From contig JBASRE010000053.1 of the NCBI GenBank assembly GCA_049273695.1, forward strand, positions 52,524-116,523: DNA of 64,000 nucleotides. Direction: 5' to 3'. The position numbers and the translations under genes are program-made. Below are positions 51,713 through 59,774 of this stretch, piece after piece; positions within the stretch are counted from its first letter, which is position 1, and every line of letters begins with the position of its first letter. A model generated the notes under the pieces. It was not told where the DNA came from and did no database searches. It saw only the letters and a list, made by a program, of their open reading frames with translations. This DNA is from UBA11740 sp049273695. GTDB taxonomy: Bacteria; Acidobacteriota; Blastocatellia; Pyrinomonadales; Pyrinomonadaceae.

Positions 51713-51985
51713 ATGGCTCTCGTAAGCACTATGCCCGAGAAGGGCGGACAGGCTAAGGTCTATGACATTCCCGATGCCGATCTCGCGAAGTATGAAGCCG
51801 TAGAAGGCACCATGGCCACCTACGACGAAGCGAAGGAAAAGATCGCCGGTGGTAAGGAACTCGGCACGGGCGTGGACCTCGATAAAGCAGATGTGCAGGC
51901 CTACAGCGACATCTGCATCTGCTACTTCTGGTGGCGCGGCGTCCTGTATTACAGGTACCAGTACTGCTGGCAAAGCTGTCCGTAA
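51713..51985 (+). CDS. Candidate ribosomal peptide precursor, copy 1
   Basis: A 90-residue peptide of unknown family. The N-terminal two thirds are acidic and leader-like (VYDIPDADLAKYEAVE). The last 24 residues are rich in aromatic residues and Cys (ICICYFWWRGVLYYR, then YQYCWQSCP) with four Cys, three Trp and five Tyr. The second copy 173 bp downstream has exactly the same 24 residues although the DNA differs at silent sites, while the first 66 residues are about 58 percent identical. This points to strong selection on the C-terminus. An ABC exporter follows 1.2 kb later. No maturation enzyme is seen, so a modified peptide is only one option. Confidence 0.8.
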   Translation: MALVSTMPEKGGQAKVYDIPDADLAKYEAVEGTMATYDEAKEKIAGGKELGTGVDLDKADVQAYSDICICYFWWRGVLYYRYQYCWQSCP

Positions 51986-52010
51986 CCACGAAGTTGAACT
52001 CAAACCGAAT

Positions 52011-52064
52011 GGGAAGTTCGCGCTCAACGACAAACGCTTTACCCGAGTTGCGAACTTCCCGTTT
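52011..52064 (+). terminator. Hairpin between the two peptide genes
   Basis: GGGAAGTTCGC (52011-52021) pairs perfectly with GCGAACTTCCC (52050-52060), followed by GTTTCATT. The weak T-tract suggests partial termination. The same hairpin, with a stronger T-tract, follows copy 2. Confidence 0.65.
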
Positions 52065-52158
52065 CATTCAGCCGCTCAGTCCGTTGTCGCAAATCACAAC
52101 GCGCTGAAGAATTTGGCGATTCGTTCGCCGCTCAACCACTAACAAGGAGAAAAACGTT

Positions 52159-52431
52159 ATGGCGTTGGTAACTACCGTCCCGACTGGCGGGGAAGAACCG
52201 AAAGTCTACGACATTCCGGATGGCGATCTTTCGAAGTACGAAGCTGTCGAAGCGAAGCAAGAGCCCTACGACCAGGCAAAGGACACAGTCAGTGGCGGCA
52301 CTCAGCTCGCCGGCGGTGTTGAAATCGACAAACAAGATGTGCAGGCGTACGGCAACATCTGCATTTGCTACTTCTGGTGGCGCGGCGTTCTGTATTATCG
52401 CTATCAGTACTGCTGGCAAAGCTGCCCGTAA
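52159..52431 (+). CDS. Candidate ribosomal peptide precursor, copy 2
   Basis: A paralogue of the preceding 90-residue gene with the same length. The leader part keeps KVYDIPD, DLxKYEAVE and DVQAY. The C-terminal 24 residues (starting ICICYFWW, ending CWQSCP) are identical. In that segment six codons differ only by synonymous changes. AAGGAG lies nine bases before the ATG. A homologous hairpin follows each gene, so the whole gene-terminator unit was duplicated. Export by the ABC transporter downstream is inferred from proximity. Confidence 0.8.
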   Translation: MALVTTVPTGGEEPKVYDIPDGDLSKYEAVEAKQEPYDQAKDTVSGGTQLAGGVEIDKQDVQAYGNICICYFWWRGVLYYRYQYCWQSCP

Positions 52432-52459
52432 GCCGACGTTTAGCGCTTACATAAAACCA

Positions 52460-52511
52460 CGGAAGTTCGTCGATAAGCGTCACTGCTGTCGCGAACTTCC
52501 GTTTGTTTTTT
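52460..52511 (+). terminator. Intrinsic terminator of the peptide genes
   Basis: CGGAAGTTCG (52460-52469) and CGAACTTCCG (52492-52501) form a perfect 10-bp stem followed by TTTGTTTTTTG. Confidence 0.85.
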
Positions 52512-52561
52512 GTTGGATCGTCGGAGTCGCTCATTGGATAGCTGACGGTTTATTCCAGGCG

Positions 52562-52567
52562 TATAAT
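52562..52567 (+). promoter_or_regulatory. TATAAT -10 element of hicBA
   Basis: The box lies 16 bases before the HicB start and directly before GGAGG, in the context GTATAATCTCG, which recurs before the ABC transporter gene (53081). The -35 region is not clear. Confidence 0.6.
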
Positions 52568-52583
52568 CTCGGTGGAGGTCAAC

Positions 52584-52781
52584 ATGGAATACAAGGTTGT
52601 GATTCAGGAATCGGAAGAGGGATTCAGCGTTTCTTGTCCCGGACTTCCCGGTTGTTGGTCTCAGGGCGCAACTGAAAGCGAAGCGCTCGTCAACATCCAA
52701 GACGCCATCCGTGAATACCTGGCCGCCGTCGATGACCTCGTCCAAGGGCAGGATGTCCGTGAAGTAACGGTGGCGGTGTGA
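52584..52781 (+). CDS. hicB: HicB-type antitoxin
   Basis: A 65-residue HicB-like protein with a partial RNase H fold: YKVVIQESEEGFSVSCPGLPGCWSQGATESEALVNIQDAI is the family pattern. It would neutralise the HicA toxin whose gene follows after one base. The ATG has GGAGG five bases upstream; a GTG four codons earlier is less likely. The common C-terminal DNA-binding domain is absent, so this is the short form. Confidence 0.92.
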   Translation: MEYKVVIQESEEGFSVSCPGLPGCWSQGATESEALVNIQDAIREYLAAVDDLVQGQDVREVTVAV

Positions 52782-52782
52782 A

Positions 52783-52995
52783 GTGCCGAAGATTCCCGGC
52801 GTTAATCACCTCGATGCCATTCGCGCGCTGGAAAAGGCCGGTTTTCGCATCCTGCGACAAGGCAAACACGTCGTTATGTCAGATGGGGTTCGCATTGTGA
52901 CGATCCCTCGACATAATCCAGTCAACGCTTTCACCATGGGCGGTATTGCGCGGGACGCTGGGTTAACCGTTGAGGAATTCCGAAAGCTTCTTTAG
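52783..52995 (+). CDS. hicA: HicA-type toxin (mRNA interferase)
   Basis: A 70-residue HicA-like protein: VNHLDAIRALEKAGFRILRQGKHVVMSDG, with the catalytic His in GKHVVM, then TIPRHNPVNAFTMGGIARDAGLTVEEFRKLL. HicA cuts or blocks mRNA when HicB is lost. It starts with GTG one base after the HicB stop, which fits coupled translation. The pair lies between the peptide genes and the ABC exporter. Confidence 0.92.
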   Translation: MPKIPGVNHLDAIRALEKAGFRILRQGKHVVMSDGVRIVTIPRHNPVNAFTMGGIARDAGLTVEEFRKLL

Positions 52996-53081
52996 CCCAT
53001 ATCCTCGTTCATCGATACTAACCGCGCCGAGCGGTTTGAAGATCTGACGATAGCTGGCTTCTCAGTCATTACACCGATCTG

Positions 53082-53087
53082 TATAAT
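53082..53087 (+). promoter_or_regulatory. TATAAT -10 element of the ABC exporter gene
   Basis: The box lies in GTATAATCTCG, the same context as the hicBA promoter, 87 bases before the ATG. A common origin or a shared regulator is possible. Confidence 0.5.
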
Positions 53088-53173
53088 CTCGCCGTTTTCG
53101 CAACCGCGTTCATTCCGAGCAGCTTAGTGCAGAACTGAACTTCTTAATCCATTCAAGCGAACGTCATATAACG

Positions 53174-55570
53174 ATGCCAGAAAAATCTGATCCCGATTTC
53201 CCAGCAGGCACGAAGCCTGTTGCAGGTGGCGCCGCGCCCGCGCCTGGTAGTTTTCCCGACGACGAACCCTTTCCCGATCAAATTCCCAGTGGCCCAATTC
53301 CGCCGGGAGCGATCCCGCCCGGCATGCCAATGCCTCCGGAAGGTATGCCTCCGGAAGGCGGCATGATGAAGGCCGCTTCGCTGCCACCCGGGGTCGCAAT
53401 GCCGAAAGGTGCGCCAATGCCTCCGGGAGGGCCAATGCCGAAAGGTGGCGCGATGCCTCCGGGAGCGATGCCCCCGCCGGGACCGATGCCTCCGCCGGGT
53501 GAAGTTCCCGCGGACGGCGGCATGATGAAACCTGCTTCGCTTCCTCCCGGCGCGTCATTGCCGGAAGGTGCGTCGATGCCGCAAGGGGGCGCGGTTCCAG
53601 AGAACATGATGCCGAAGCCCAAGCGGCCAGACGCACGTCCTTATATCAAGCGCGCGCTGAAACTTCTCTCGCATCACAAATCCGCAGTCATTTGGTCGAG
53701 CGTCCTTACTTTGATCGGGGCGCTTTTGCCGTTCGTAGTGAGCGCTTCGTTCGGTCCGCTACTCGAAATCCTGGGCAACGCCGCCCGCGGCAGTGGCATG
53801 GACAATGTGTGGGGACTCACCGGATCGCTCTACAAACCATTACCGCCGCCGGGTGCTGAAGTGACGGCCGCACCGCCGTTAACGGGCATTCGTGGGTGGC
53901 TGGGTACGCCGTTGACCTTTAGTACGATCTTCATCATTTGGGCGGTCGCAACTATCGGCTCGGCCGCTCTGCGCTTCGTGCAGATGTGGATGACGTCGAA
54001 CCTGGAACAGAAAATCGTCGCCGAGATCCAGGGAAGAGTTTACGATCACCTGCAAACGCTTTCACTCGACTTTTTCACCGGCGGCAAGACGGGCGGCTTG
54101 ATGCAGCGCGTCTTGAACGAATCGCAGAACGTCCAAAAACTAATCACGCAAGTCTTGTTAACGCCGATACTCGACGTGTTTGTCCTGATCGTGGCGCTGC
54201 TTTACCTGTTCGGGATGAGTTGGCAGATGACTCTCGTCTCGTTTGCTCTCGGACCGGTGGCGTTCTGGCTTTTCCGCGTCACGATGAACAAGTTGCAGAG
54301 CTCGGCGAACCACATGATGGAAGTGTCACGCGACCTGAACTCTGAGTTGAACGAATCGCTGACCGGCATGGCCGACATCCAGATTTTCAATGCGCAGCAA
54401 AAGCGCAGCGGCCGATTCGCGACGCTGGCGCATGAGACAGCCAACCAAACGGCGAAGCTGTTTATGTGGATGCACCTGAGCAACAGCAACTCGCTGATCT
54501 ATGTTGCGCTCAGTACCGCGCTTGTGCTGCTGGTCGGCATTCAGTACGGACCGCGGTTCGGTTTGGGGCTCGGCGCTTTAGTCACTTTCACGCTGTTCAT
54601 TCCCAACATGTTCGCGCCCGTGCAGCGCGTCATCACTTCGTACAGCACTTACAAGTCGCTGGTGCCCGGCATCGTCGCGACCTACGAACTGCTGGATACA
54701 AAACCGACGGTGGTTGAGAAACCAAACGCGCGGAAGCTTGGCAACATTCACGGCGACATCAAATTCGAAAACGTCGTCTTCGGCTATACGCCGTTCAAGA
54801 AAATTCTGGACGACATCAGCTTCGAGATCCGCGAAGGCGAGATCATCGCTTTTGTCGGAGCGATTGGTTGCGGCAAGTCAACCATCATGAATCTGCTGCT
54901 TCGCTTCCTCGAACAGGATGCGGGCAAGATCTCGATTGGTGGGGAAGACATCACAGAGGTCACGCTTGCTTCGCTGCGCGAGCAGGTCTCAAAACTGTCG
55001 CAGTTTCCGTTCTTCCTGAAAGACACTATTCGCGAGAACGTAAGGCTCGGCCGTGTCGGCGCCACCGATGACGAGGTCGAACAAGCGTGCCGCCTGGCCA
55101 ACATCCACGACACGATCGTTAATGAAATTCCCGGTGGTTACAATTGCACTGTCGGTGATCAAGTACCGTCGGGCGGCCAGAAACGCCTCATTGCTTTCGC
55201 GCGCTGTCTGATTCGGCAACCGGAAGTGCTCTTGCTCGATGAGCCGACGGAAAACCTGAACGAAACAAATCGGATTGAGATGGCGCGATTTATTCATAAC
55301 TACGCCAAGGGTGATAACAAGCGCACGTGCATCATCATCAGCCACGACATGAACTTCGTTCAGCTGGTTGCCGATCGCATCATCGTAATCGACAAGGGCA
55401 AAGCAGTTCAGAGCGGCACCCACGCCGAGTTGCTGCAACAAGAAGGAATTTACAAGACGCTGTACGAGCTGAAGAACATCAACCCCGATCTGCTGCGCAC
55501 GCGCGATGGCGGGGGGGCCGCGGCCGCGGGTGAGCCGGACGAACTGCCACCAGGCTTCGCCCCGGCTTGA
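53174..55570 (+). CDS. ABC exporter with Pro/Gly/Met-rich N-terminal extension
   Basis: A 798-residue fusion of membrane and ATPase domains (half-transporter type). Residues 1-150 are a low-complexity repeat of short units such as MPPGG, MPKGG and MMKAASLPPG. The membrane domain (about 160-450) has six segments. The ATPase has Walker A (GAIGCGKST, Lys568), a signature PSGGQKRLIAFARCL, Walker B VLLLDEP and the switch His in IISHD. The D-loop reads TENLNE where most exporters have TSALD. A Gly/Ala tail ends the chain. It resembles MsbA/lipid or peptide exporters; cargo could be the tandem peptides upstream. Confidence 0.92.
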   Translation: MPEKSDPDFPAGTKPVAGGAAPAPGSFPDDEPFPDQIPSGPIPPGAIPPGMPMPPEGMPPEGGMMKAASLPPGVAMPKGAPMPPGGPMPKGGAMPPGAMPPPGPMPPPGEVPADGGMMKPASLPPGASLPEGASMPQGGAVPENMMPKPKRPDARPYIKRALKLLSHHKSAVIWSSVLTLIGALLPFVVSASFGPLLEILGNAARGSGMDNVWGLTGSLYKPLPPPGAEVTAAPPLTGIRGWLGTPLTFSTIFIIWAVATIGSAALRFVQMWMTSNLEQKIVAEIQGRVYDHLQTLSLDFFTGGKTGGLMQRVLNESQNVQKLITQVLLTPILDVFVLIVALLYLFGMSWQMTLVSFALGPVAFWLFRVTMNKLQSSANHMMEVSRDLNSELNESLTGMADIQIFNAQQKRSGRFATLAHETANQTAKLFMWMHLSNSNSLIYVALSTALVLLVGIQYGPRFGLGLGALVTFTLFIPNMFAPVQRVITSYSTYKSLVPGIVATYELLDTKPTVVEKPNARKLGNIHGDIKFENVVFGYTPFKKILDDISFEIREGEIIAFVGAIGCGKSTIMNLLLRFLEQDAGKISIGGEDITEVTLASLREQVSKLSQFPFFLKDTIRENVRLGRVGATDDEVEQACRLANIHDTIVNEIPGGYNCTVGDQVPSGGQKRLIAFARCLIRQPEVLLLDEPTENLNETNRIEMARFIHNYAKGDNKRTCIIISHDMNFVQLVADRIIVIDKGKAVQSGTHAELLQQEGIYKTLYELKNINPDLLRTRDGGGAAAAGEPDELPPGFAPA

Positions 55571-55952
55571 TCCAAGGAAAAAGTAAAAAGGTAAAAGGAA
55601 AAGGAGATCGCGGTGCGAGGATAGCGTCAGACGTCAACCATCTGGATATTGGCTACGTTTAGAAGTCCCCGCCGCCGTGGTCGCGTAGCGACGGTTTGAA
55701 TTTAGCCCGGCCTTTCGAGGCCGGGTTTGAGAATGACCCCGGGATGTCGTCGCGTAGCGACGACTGAAAAGGTAGCTCCCATGACGACGAACCGCTCCAC
55801 GTTTAGACAATCTCTCGCCTTCAAAAATTTGTCTTGCCTTTCGCGTGGCCAGTGCTAGAATGCGCGCCGTTTTTGCACTGTCCCTGATTGAGGCCGTTTT
55901 CCCAAGGCGATCAATCTAACTTCCATGGCTCGCCAACACTCTGGAGGCCCTC
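55571..55952. repeat. Intergenic palindrome with GTCGCGTAGCGAC hairpins
   Basis: Within 55675-55766 the sequence GGTCGCGTAGCGACGG recurs as CGTCGCGTAGCGACGAC, with CCCGGCCTTTCGAGGCCGGG (8-bp stem, UUCG loop) between them. AAAAGGTAAAAGG units follow the ABC gene stop. No gene is seen. Confidence 0.8.
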
Positions 55953-57950
55953 ATGAAGCAAGCTCCTGCCGTTATTCCGTATCCGAGAGACTACTTTCAT
56001 CTGCGTGACCACGTGGTTCACAACCATTGTCGAAACAGTCGTTGGCTCTCGCTTTACCAATCGTTTCTGTTAGCCGCGTTGGTCGCCGTTCTGTTACCGG
56101 CAACGGCCCGCGCGCAACAGTCACCGGCCATTCAGTGGGAGCTCGTGAACCCTTTTCGCTTCATTCACGATCAGGAAACGATTGATGATCTGCGAACCAT
56201 CTATGCCGGCTTAAATGAAAAGTCCGCTCTTGCCCTGGAGCAAAAACTCCAGCAACTCGCCGATTTGCCGGTCGACAACCAACGAGCGGCAGCCAGAAAA
56301 CAGTTTGATTGCAACCGCCCAAAATCCGACGCGGAAAGGCGACAGTGCTTCGCGCCTTATCTCGGGTGGTTCAAACGGCTAGCCGAAAATAATCACGCGA
56401 GGACTTGTTGGGATTCAGATAAACGTAAGTTTCGTAAGGACGGCCCCTGCAAGGACTACATATATCCCAAGTCACACCGGGTCAGGGTATGGATAACAAA
56501 CCCGGAAACTATAGCCGAGAGCATTCCGCAATGGACCCTGACGCCCGCGCTGAAATCCGAGCCTTGCCAGTCGAAGTACGGCAGACGGTTTTGTATTGAG
56601 TTCGACGTTGATTATCGCGCCGACAATCCGCAGCGCGTTCGAGTCACGGCTCAATTTCCCAGTCTCAGTCTGCCAATCGACATTCAAGTTAACGATAAGC
56701 TGATCGTGGGATTGGGAGATTCGTATGCGGCCGGAGAAGGAAATCCGGACCGCCCGGTGCAGTTTTCTGAAGGAGAGGACGAGTTGGACTTCCTGACCAG
56801 GTTAATCCTCGGAAAGTTTGAGATTGTCAGGTCACCGCAAAGTGATGGTGAAAAAGCGGCCTGGCTTGATCGCCGTTGCCATCGTTCGATGTATTCCTAT
56901 CAATTCAAGACCGCGCTTCAGCTGGCGCTCGAGAATCCGAAAGAAGCAATCACCTACGTCACTTTTTCCTGCGCCGGCGCGACGACGGACGAAATCATTG
57001 ACGTGAAAGAGAAATCGATTGAAGGCGGAGGCGAGCTGCAACCACAGCTCGAGGCGCTTCGGGAAGCCCTGGCAAATGGACCAAACCACACGCGCGAGAT
57101 TGATTTGTTGTTGCTCAGCACCGGCGGAAATGACATTGGTTTTGGCGAGCTGGTCGCGTTCGTCGTGCTTCCGAAGCGATTGCTCGGAGTTCTAAAACGC
57201 TTCCGTGTCAGTGAAGAGCAGATCATCGCCGACCACGCAAACCAAAAGTTTCGCAAAGAACTGTTGACCAAAAACGACTGCGGCAACTACCGCCGGCTTC
57301 AGAAGGCTCTGTTAGGCGGCGAACGGTGTCCGCTTCAGAAGGAAATACCAGACATTCGAATCAAGGGCTGTAATGCAAACCAGCCGTGCCCACGCATCCT
57401 GCTGACGCCCTATCCGGATGTCTTTCTTAATGAAAGCAACCAACTGTGCGATGGTAAGCGCGAGGAATTTGATCGGCCATTCACGAGAGATCCTACGCGT
57501 GACCACCGCATCAAGATCGTGAGCAAGAATGTTGTCGAGCAGATTAGGAATGTGCAGCGTGATGCGATCGTGACAGGTGAATTAGGCTGGAGCCTTATCG
57601 ACGGCAATGTGGCCGCGTACGCGGGGCATGGTTTTTGCGCGCTCAACGCCGCAAGCCCATCGAAGACAGCCGAAAAATTCCTTATGCCGGCCAAGAAAGA
57701 TGGCAAATGGGATTCGTTCGAGCCCTGGGAATATCGCGCCTACGAAACGCGTCAGCGATGGATGCGTTTACCGGTTGACGCGAAGCTCTCAACAAATCAG
57801 GTACGTGTCCTTCTCAAATTGAGGATCGATTTGTTCCTGGAAGATGATCGCTCGAACATCATGCACCCGACCGCCGAAGGTCTCGCGCGGACCGCTGATC
57901 TGAACGTAATTGAAATTCGGAAAATCGAGCCCATACCAATTCCGCAATGA
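55953..57950 (+). CDS. Secreted SGNH/GDSL-type hydrolase
   Basis: A 665-residue protein with an N-terminal signal after a 35-residue extension (LSLYQSFLLAALVAVLLPATARAQ). The hydrolase core has VGLGDSYAAGEGNPD (nucleophile Ser257), FSCAGATT (block II Gly) and LLLSTGGNDIGFGE (Asn393), and late HPTAEG holds the Asp/His pair in altered form (DRSNIMHPTAEG). The region before the core has many Cys and is beta-rich. The family includes lipases and esterases with varied substrates. It is monocistronic. Confidence 0.88.
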   Translation: MKQAPAVIPYPRDYFHLRDHVVHNHCRNSRWLSLYQSFLLAALVAVLLPATARAQQSPAIQWELVNPFRFIHDQETIDDLRTIYAGLNEKSALALEQKLQQLADLPVDNQRAAARKQFDCNRPKSDAERRQCFAPYLGWFKRLAENNHARTCWDSDKRKFRKDGPCKDYIYPKSHRVRVWITNPETIAESIPQWTLTPALKSEPCQSKYGRRFCIEFDVDYRADNPQRVRVTAQFPSLSLPIDIQVNDKLIVGLGDSYAAGEGNPDRPVQFSEGEDELDFLTRLILGKFEIVRSPQSDGEKAAWLDRRCHRSMYSYQFKTALQLALENPKEAITYVTFSCAGATTDEIIDVKEKSIEGGGELQPQLEALREALANGPNHTREIDLLLLSTGGNDIGFGELVAFVVLPKRLLGVLKRFRVSEEQIIADHANQKFRKELLTKNDCGNYRRLQKALLGGERCPLQKEIPDIRIKGCNANQPCPRILLTPYPDVFLNESNQLCDGKREEFDRPFTRDPTRDHRIKIVSKNVVEQIRNVQRDAIVTGELGWSLIDGNVAAYAGHGFCALNAASPSKTAEKFLMPAKKDGKWDSFEPWEYRAYETRQRWMRLPVDAKLSTNQVRVLLKLRIDLFLEDDRSNIMHPTAEGLARTADLNVIEIRKIEPIPIPQ

Positions 57951-58026
57951 TTTGCGGGGTCAGACGTGAAAACGTTGGTGTGGCCACTATTTACGATTCA
58001 GGATTTACGATTTACTATTCGCGCCC

Positions 58027-58500
58027 ATGGCGCTGAATCTCTTTCGATTTCTGCAATTGCTGACAGCCGGTCTCTACACCGGTTTGCTGTTTGCCGATCG
58101 CGTCGGCGTGACTCCGGTCCGGCCGCAACTACCCGCTTCATCATTCGTTTTATTTCAGCAGCAACTGCACATCCGGTTCGCCATCCTGATGCCGATCCTG
58201 CTCTTCACCAGTCTTCTCACCGGTGTGATTTCGCTGGTCTTACTTCGCCGCGAACTCAGGACGAAGCCATTTCTATTCACCGCGGTCGCCACGCTGTGCA
58301 CTCTGATAGTTATTGTTTTGACGCGCGCAGTGAACGTCCCGATTAACGAAGCCTTGATGACCTGGCAAGTATCCTCACCGCCGCCAAACGTGATGGAACT
58401 CTGGTCTCCCTGGGAACAGACGCACACGATTCGCACAATCGTTTCGCTGATCGGCTTCAGCTCTTTGTTGTTGGCCGTCCTTTCTACTCGCCGCGCGTAG
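58027..58500 (+). CDS. DUF1772-like membrane protein
   Basis: A 157-residue protein with four membrane segments (about 7-27, 50-72, 82-102, 134-152). The motif VNVPINEALMTW with later PWEQTHTIRT is the hallmark of DUF1772, a family related to anthrone oxygenases. The reaction is unknown. It lies 76 bp after the hydrolase gene on the same strand. Confidence 0.82.
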   Translation: MALNLFRFLQLLTAGLYTGLLFADRVGVTPVRPQLPASSFVLFQQQLHIRFAILMPILLFTSLLTGVISLVLLRRELRTKPFLFTAVATLCTLIVIVLTRAVNVPINEALMTWQVSSPPPNVMELWSPWEQTHTIRTIVSLIGFSSLLLAVLSTRRA

Positions 58501-58933
58501 CTTTCCGCGTCACCTTGATTCATTTTTTCATTGATTGATTCATTGATTCATTGTTTCATTGGCTCATTGATTCAGTGCTTCATTGATTCATTGATACATT
58601 GGTTCATTTAGTTCAATGAGTAAATGATTCAATGAGTAAATGATTCAATGACTCATCACTCATCACTCCCGTTGACCAATTCGACGAATCCAAATTCCAT
58701 ATCGTTCACTGTTACTTATTTGACTCGCGGTTAGAAAGACTGCGAAATCTCAACATTCGCTCCAATCCCCGTTAATCGTTTCAACTTGATGACAGCTTCG
58801 CTGTGGTTGTTTTGTAAACGTAATGATCTCACCGTGCGGCATTTATCTTGCAATATCCAGGGTCGAGAACAGACTTCTCGGGCCGTTTTTAAGGCCGCGC
58901 GAGGAGTACAAGGAGAGCAAGGAGTAAAAGAGC
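58501..58933. repeat. CATTGATT octamer arms and upstream region of a small secreted protein
   Basis: Units such as CATTGATT (58516-58610) and AATGAGTA/AATGATTC (58612-58650) form inverted arms. The remaining 270 bases hold no gene and must contain the promoter of the following gene. Confidence 0.75.
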
Positions 58934-59224
58934 ATGAAGAAACTATTGGCAATCGCATTAACGTCGGCCTCATTTGTGGTGATGGGATTTAGCGGGCAGG
59001 CGTCGGCGGCCACCAGTTCCGTGACATCTGCGACGACGGCGGCAACGCCGCAGTGGCAAGAGCGCAATTGGCGTTACCGGAGAAGTCGCAGCCGCGTGCG
59101 CACTTATCGCACATCGCGCGTCGTGCGTTACGGATACCGGACGTACCGCGAGACTTATCTGGTTAGAGCACTACCTAACGGCCGCACCCAAACGACTCTG
59201 ATCAGTCGCGTGCGCATTGCGTAA
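58934..59224 (+). CDS. Small secreted Arg/Tyr-rich protein
   Basis: A 96-residue protein with a signal peptide (KKLLAIALTSASFVVMGFSGQASA) and a strongly basic mature part of alternating Arg and Tyr (RNWRYRRSRSRVRTYRTSRV, then YGYRTYRETYLVR). AAGGAG precedes the ATG. The family is not recognised. Its charge suggests binding to nucleic acid, polysaccharide or the cell surface. Confidence 0.75.
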   Translation: MKKLLAIALTSASFVVMGFSGQASAATSSVTSATTAATPQWQERNWRYRRSRSRVRTYRTSRVVRYGYRTYRETYLVRALPNGRTQTTLISRVRIA

Positions 59225-59774
59225 TCCAAATCACAACTGACTAACACGGCAGCCGGCTGAGTCCATCCCCAGGGACTCGCCGGTTGTTTCTTTTTTTCAG
59301 GGATGGAAACGGGGAGCGTTTTATCCTCCCGAAAAGACCGCTCTCATTCACACCGGGCTTTAGCCGGGTGATAGGCAGAGGGGGGAGACTAGTGAACCGT
59401 TTTAACGGTTTGGTCTTCGCCAGACACCTCGGCGATTGCTCGTAAGGACTTGCCCGCAAACGACACGGAGAAACCGTTGAAACGGTTTCCTATGACTTTC
59501 ACGTCATTCATCACCGGGCTGAAGCCCGGTGTGAATGAAAGTAAGACCCCTCACCGATTGCTGCTTCCCGCTCACTGCTCATCACTCATCACTCATCATG
59601 CATCACGCATCACTCATCACTCATCACTCATCACGCATCACGCATCACTCATCACTCATCAGTCATCACTCATTACTCACCCCTCACCCCTCACTACTCA
59701 CTGTTCACCGCTCACTGCACACTGCTCACCGTTCTTCCATTTACGATTCACGATTTGCGAATTACGATGACGGC
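59225..59774. repeat. Composite palindrome and CATCACT heptamer tract
   Basis: A large palindrome (59342-59540) has outer arms CATTCACACCGGGCTTTAGC and CTGAAGCCCGGTGTGAATG and inner ACCGTTTTAACGGTTT and AAACCGTTGAAACGGTTT. It is followed by 7-bp units CATCACT (59580-59700) and then CACTGCTC-type units. No gene is seen. Confidence 0.85.

Noticed and set aside
53124..53636. A 170-codon minus frame opposite the Pro/Met-rich part of the ABC exporter
   Set aside because: It is a mirror of the low-complexity codons and has no independent support.
59575..59712. Regular short repeats that could look like a CRISPR array
   Set aside because: The units are 7 bp without spacers of constant length; no cas gene is present.
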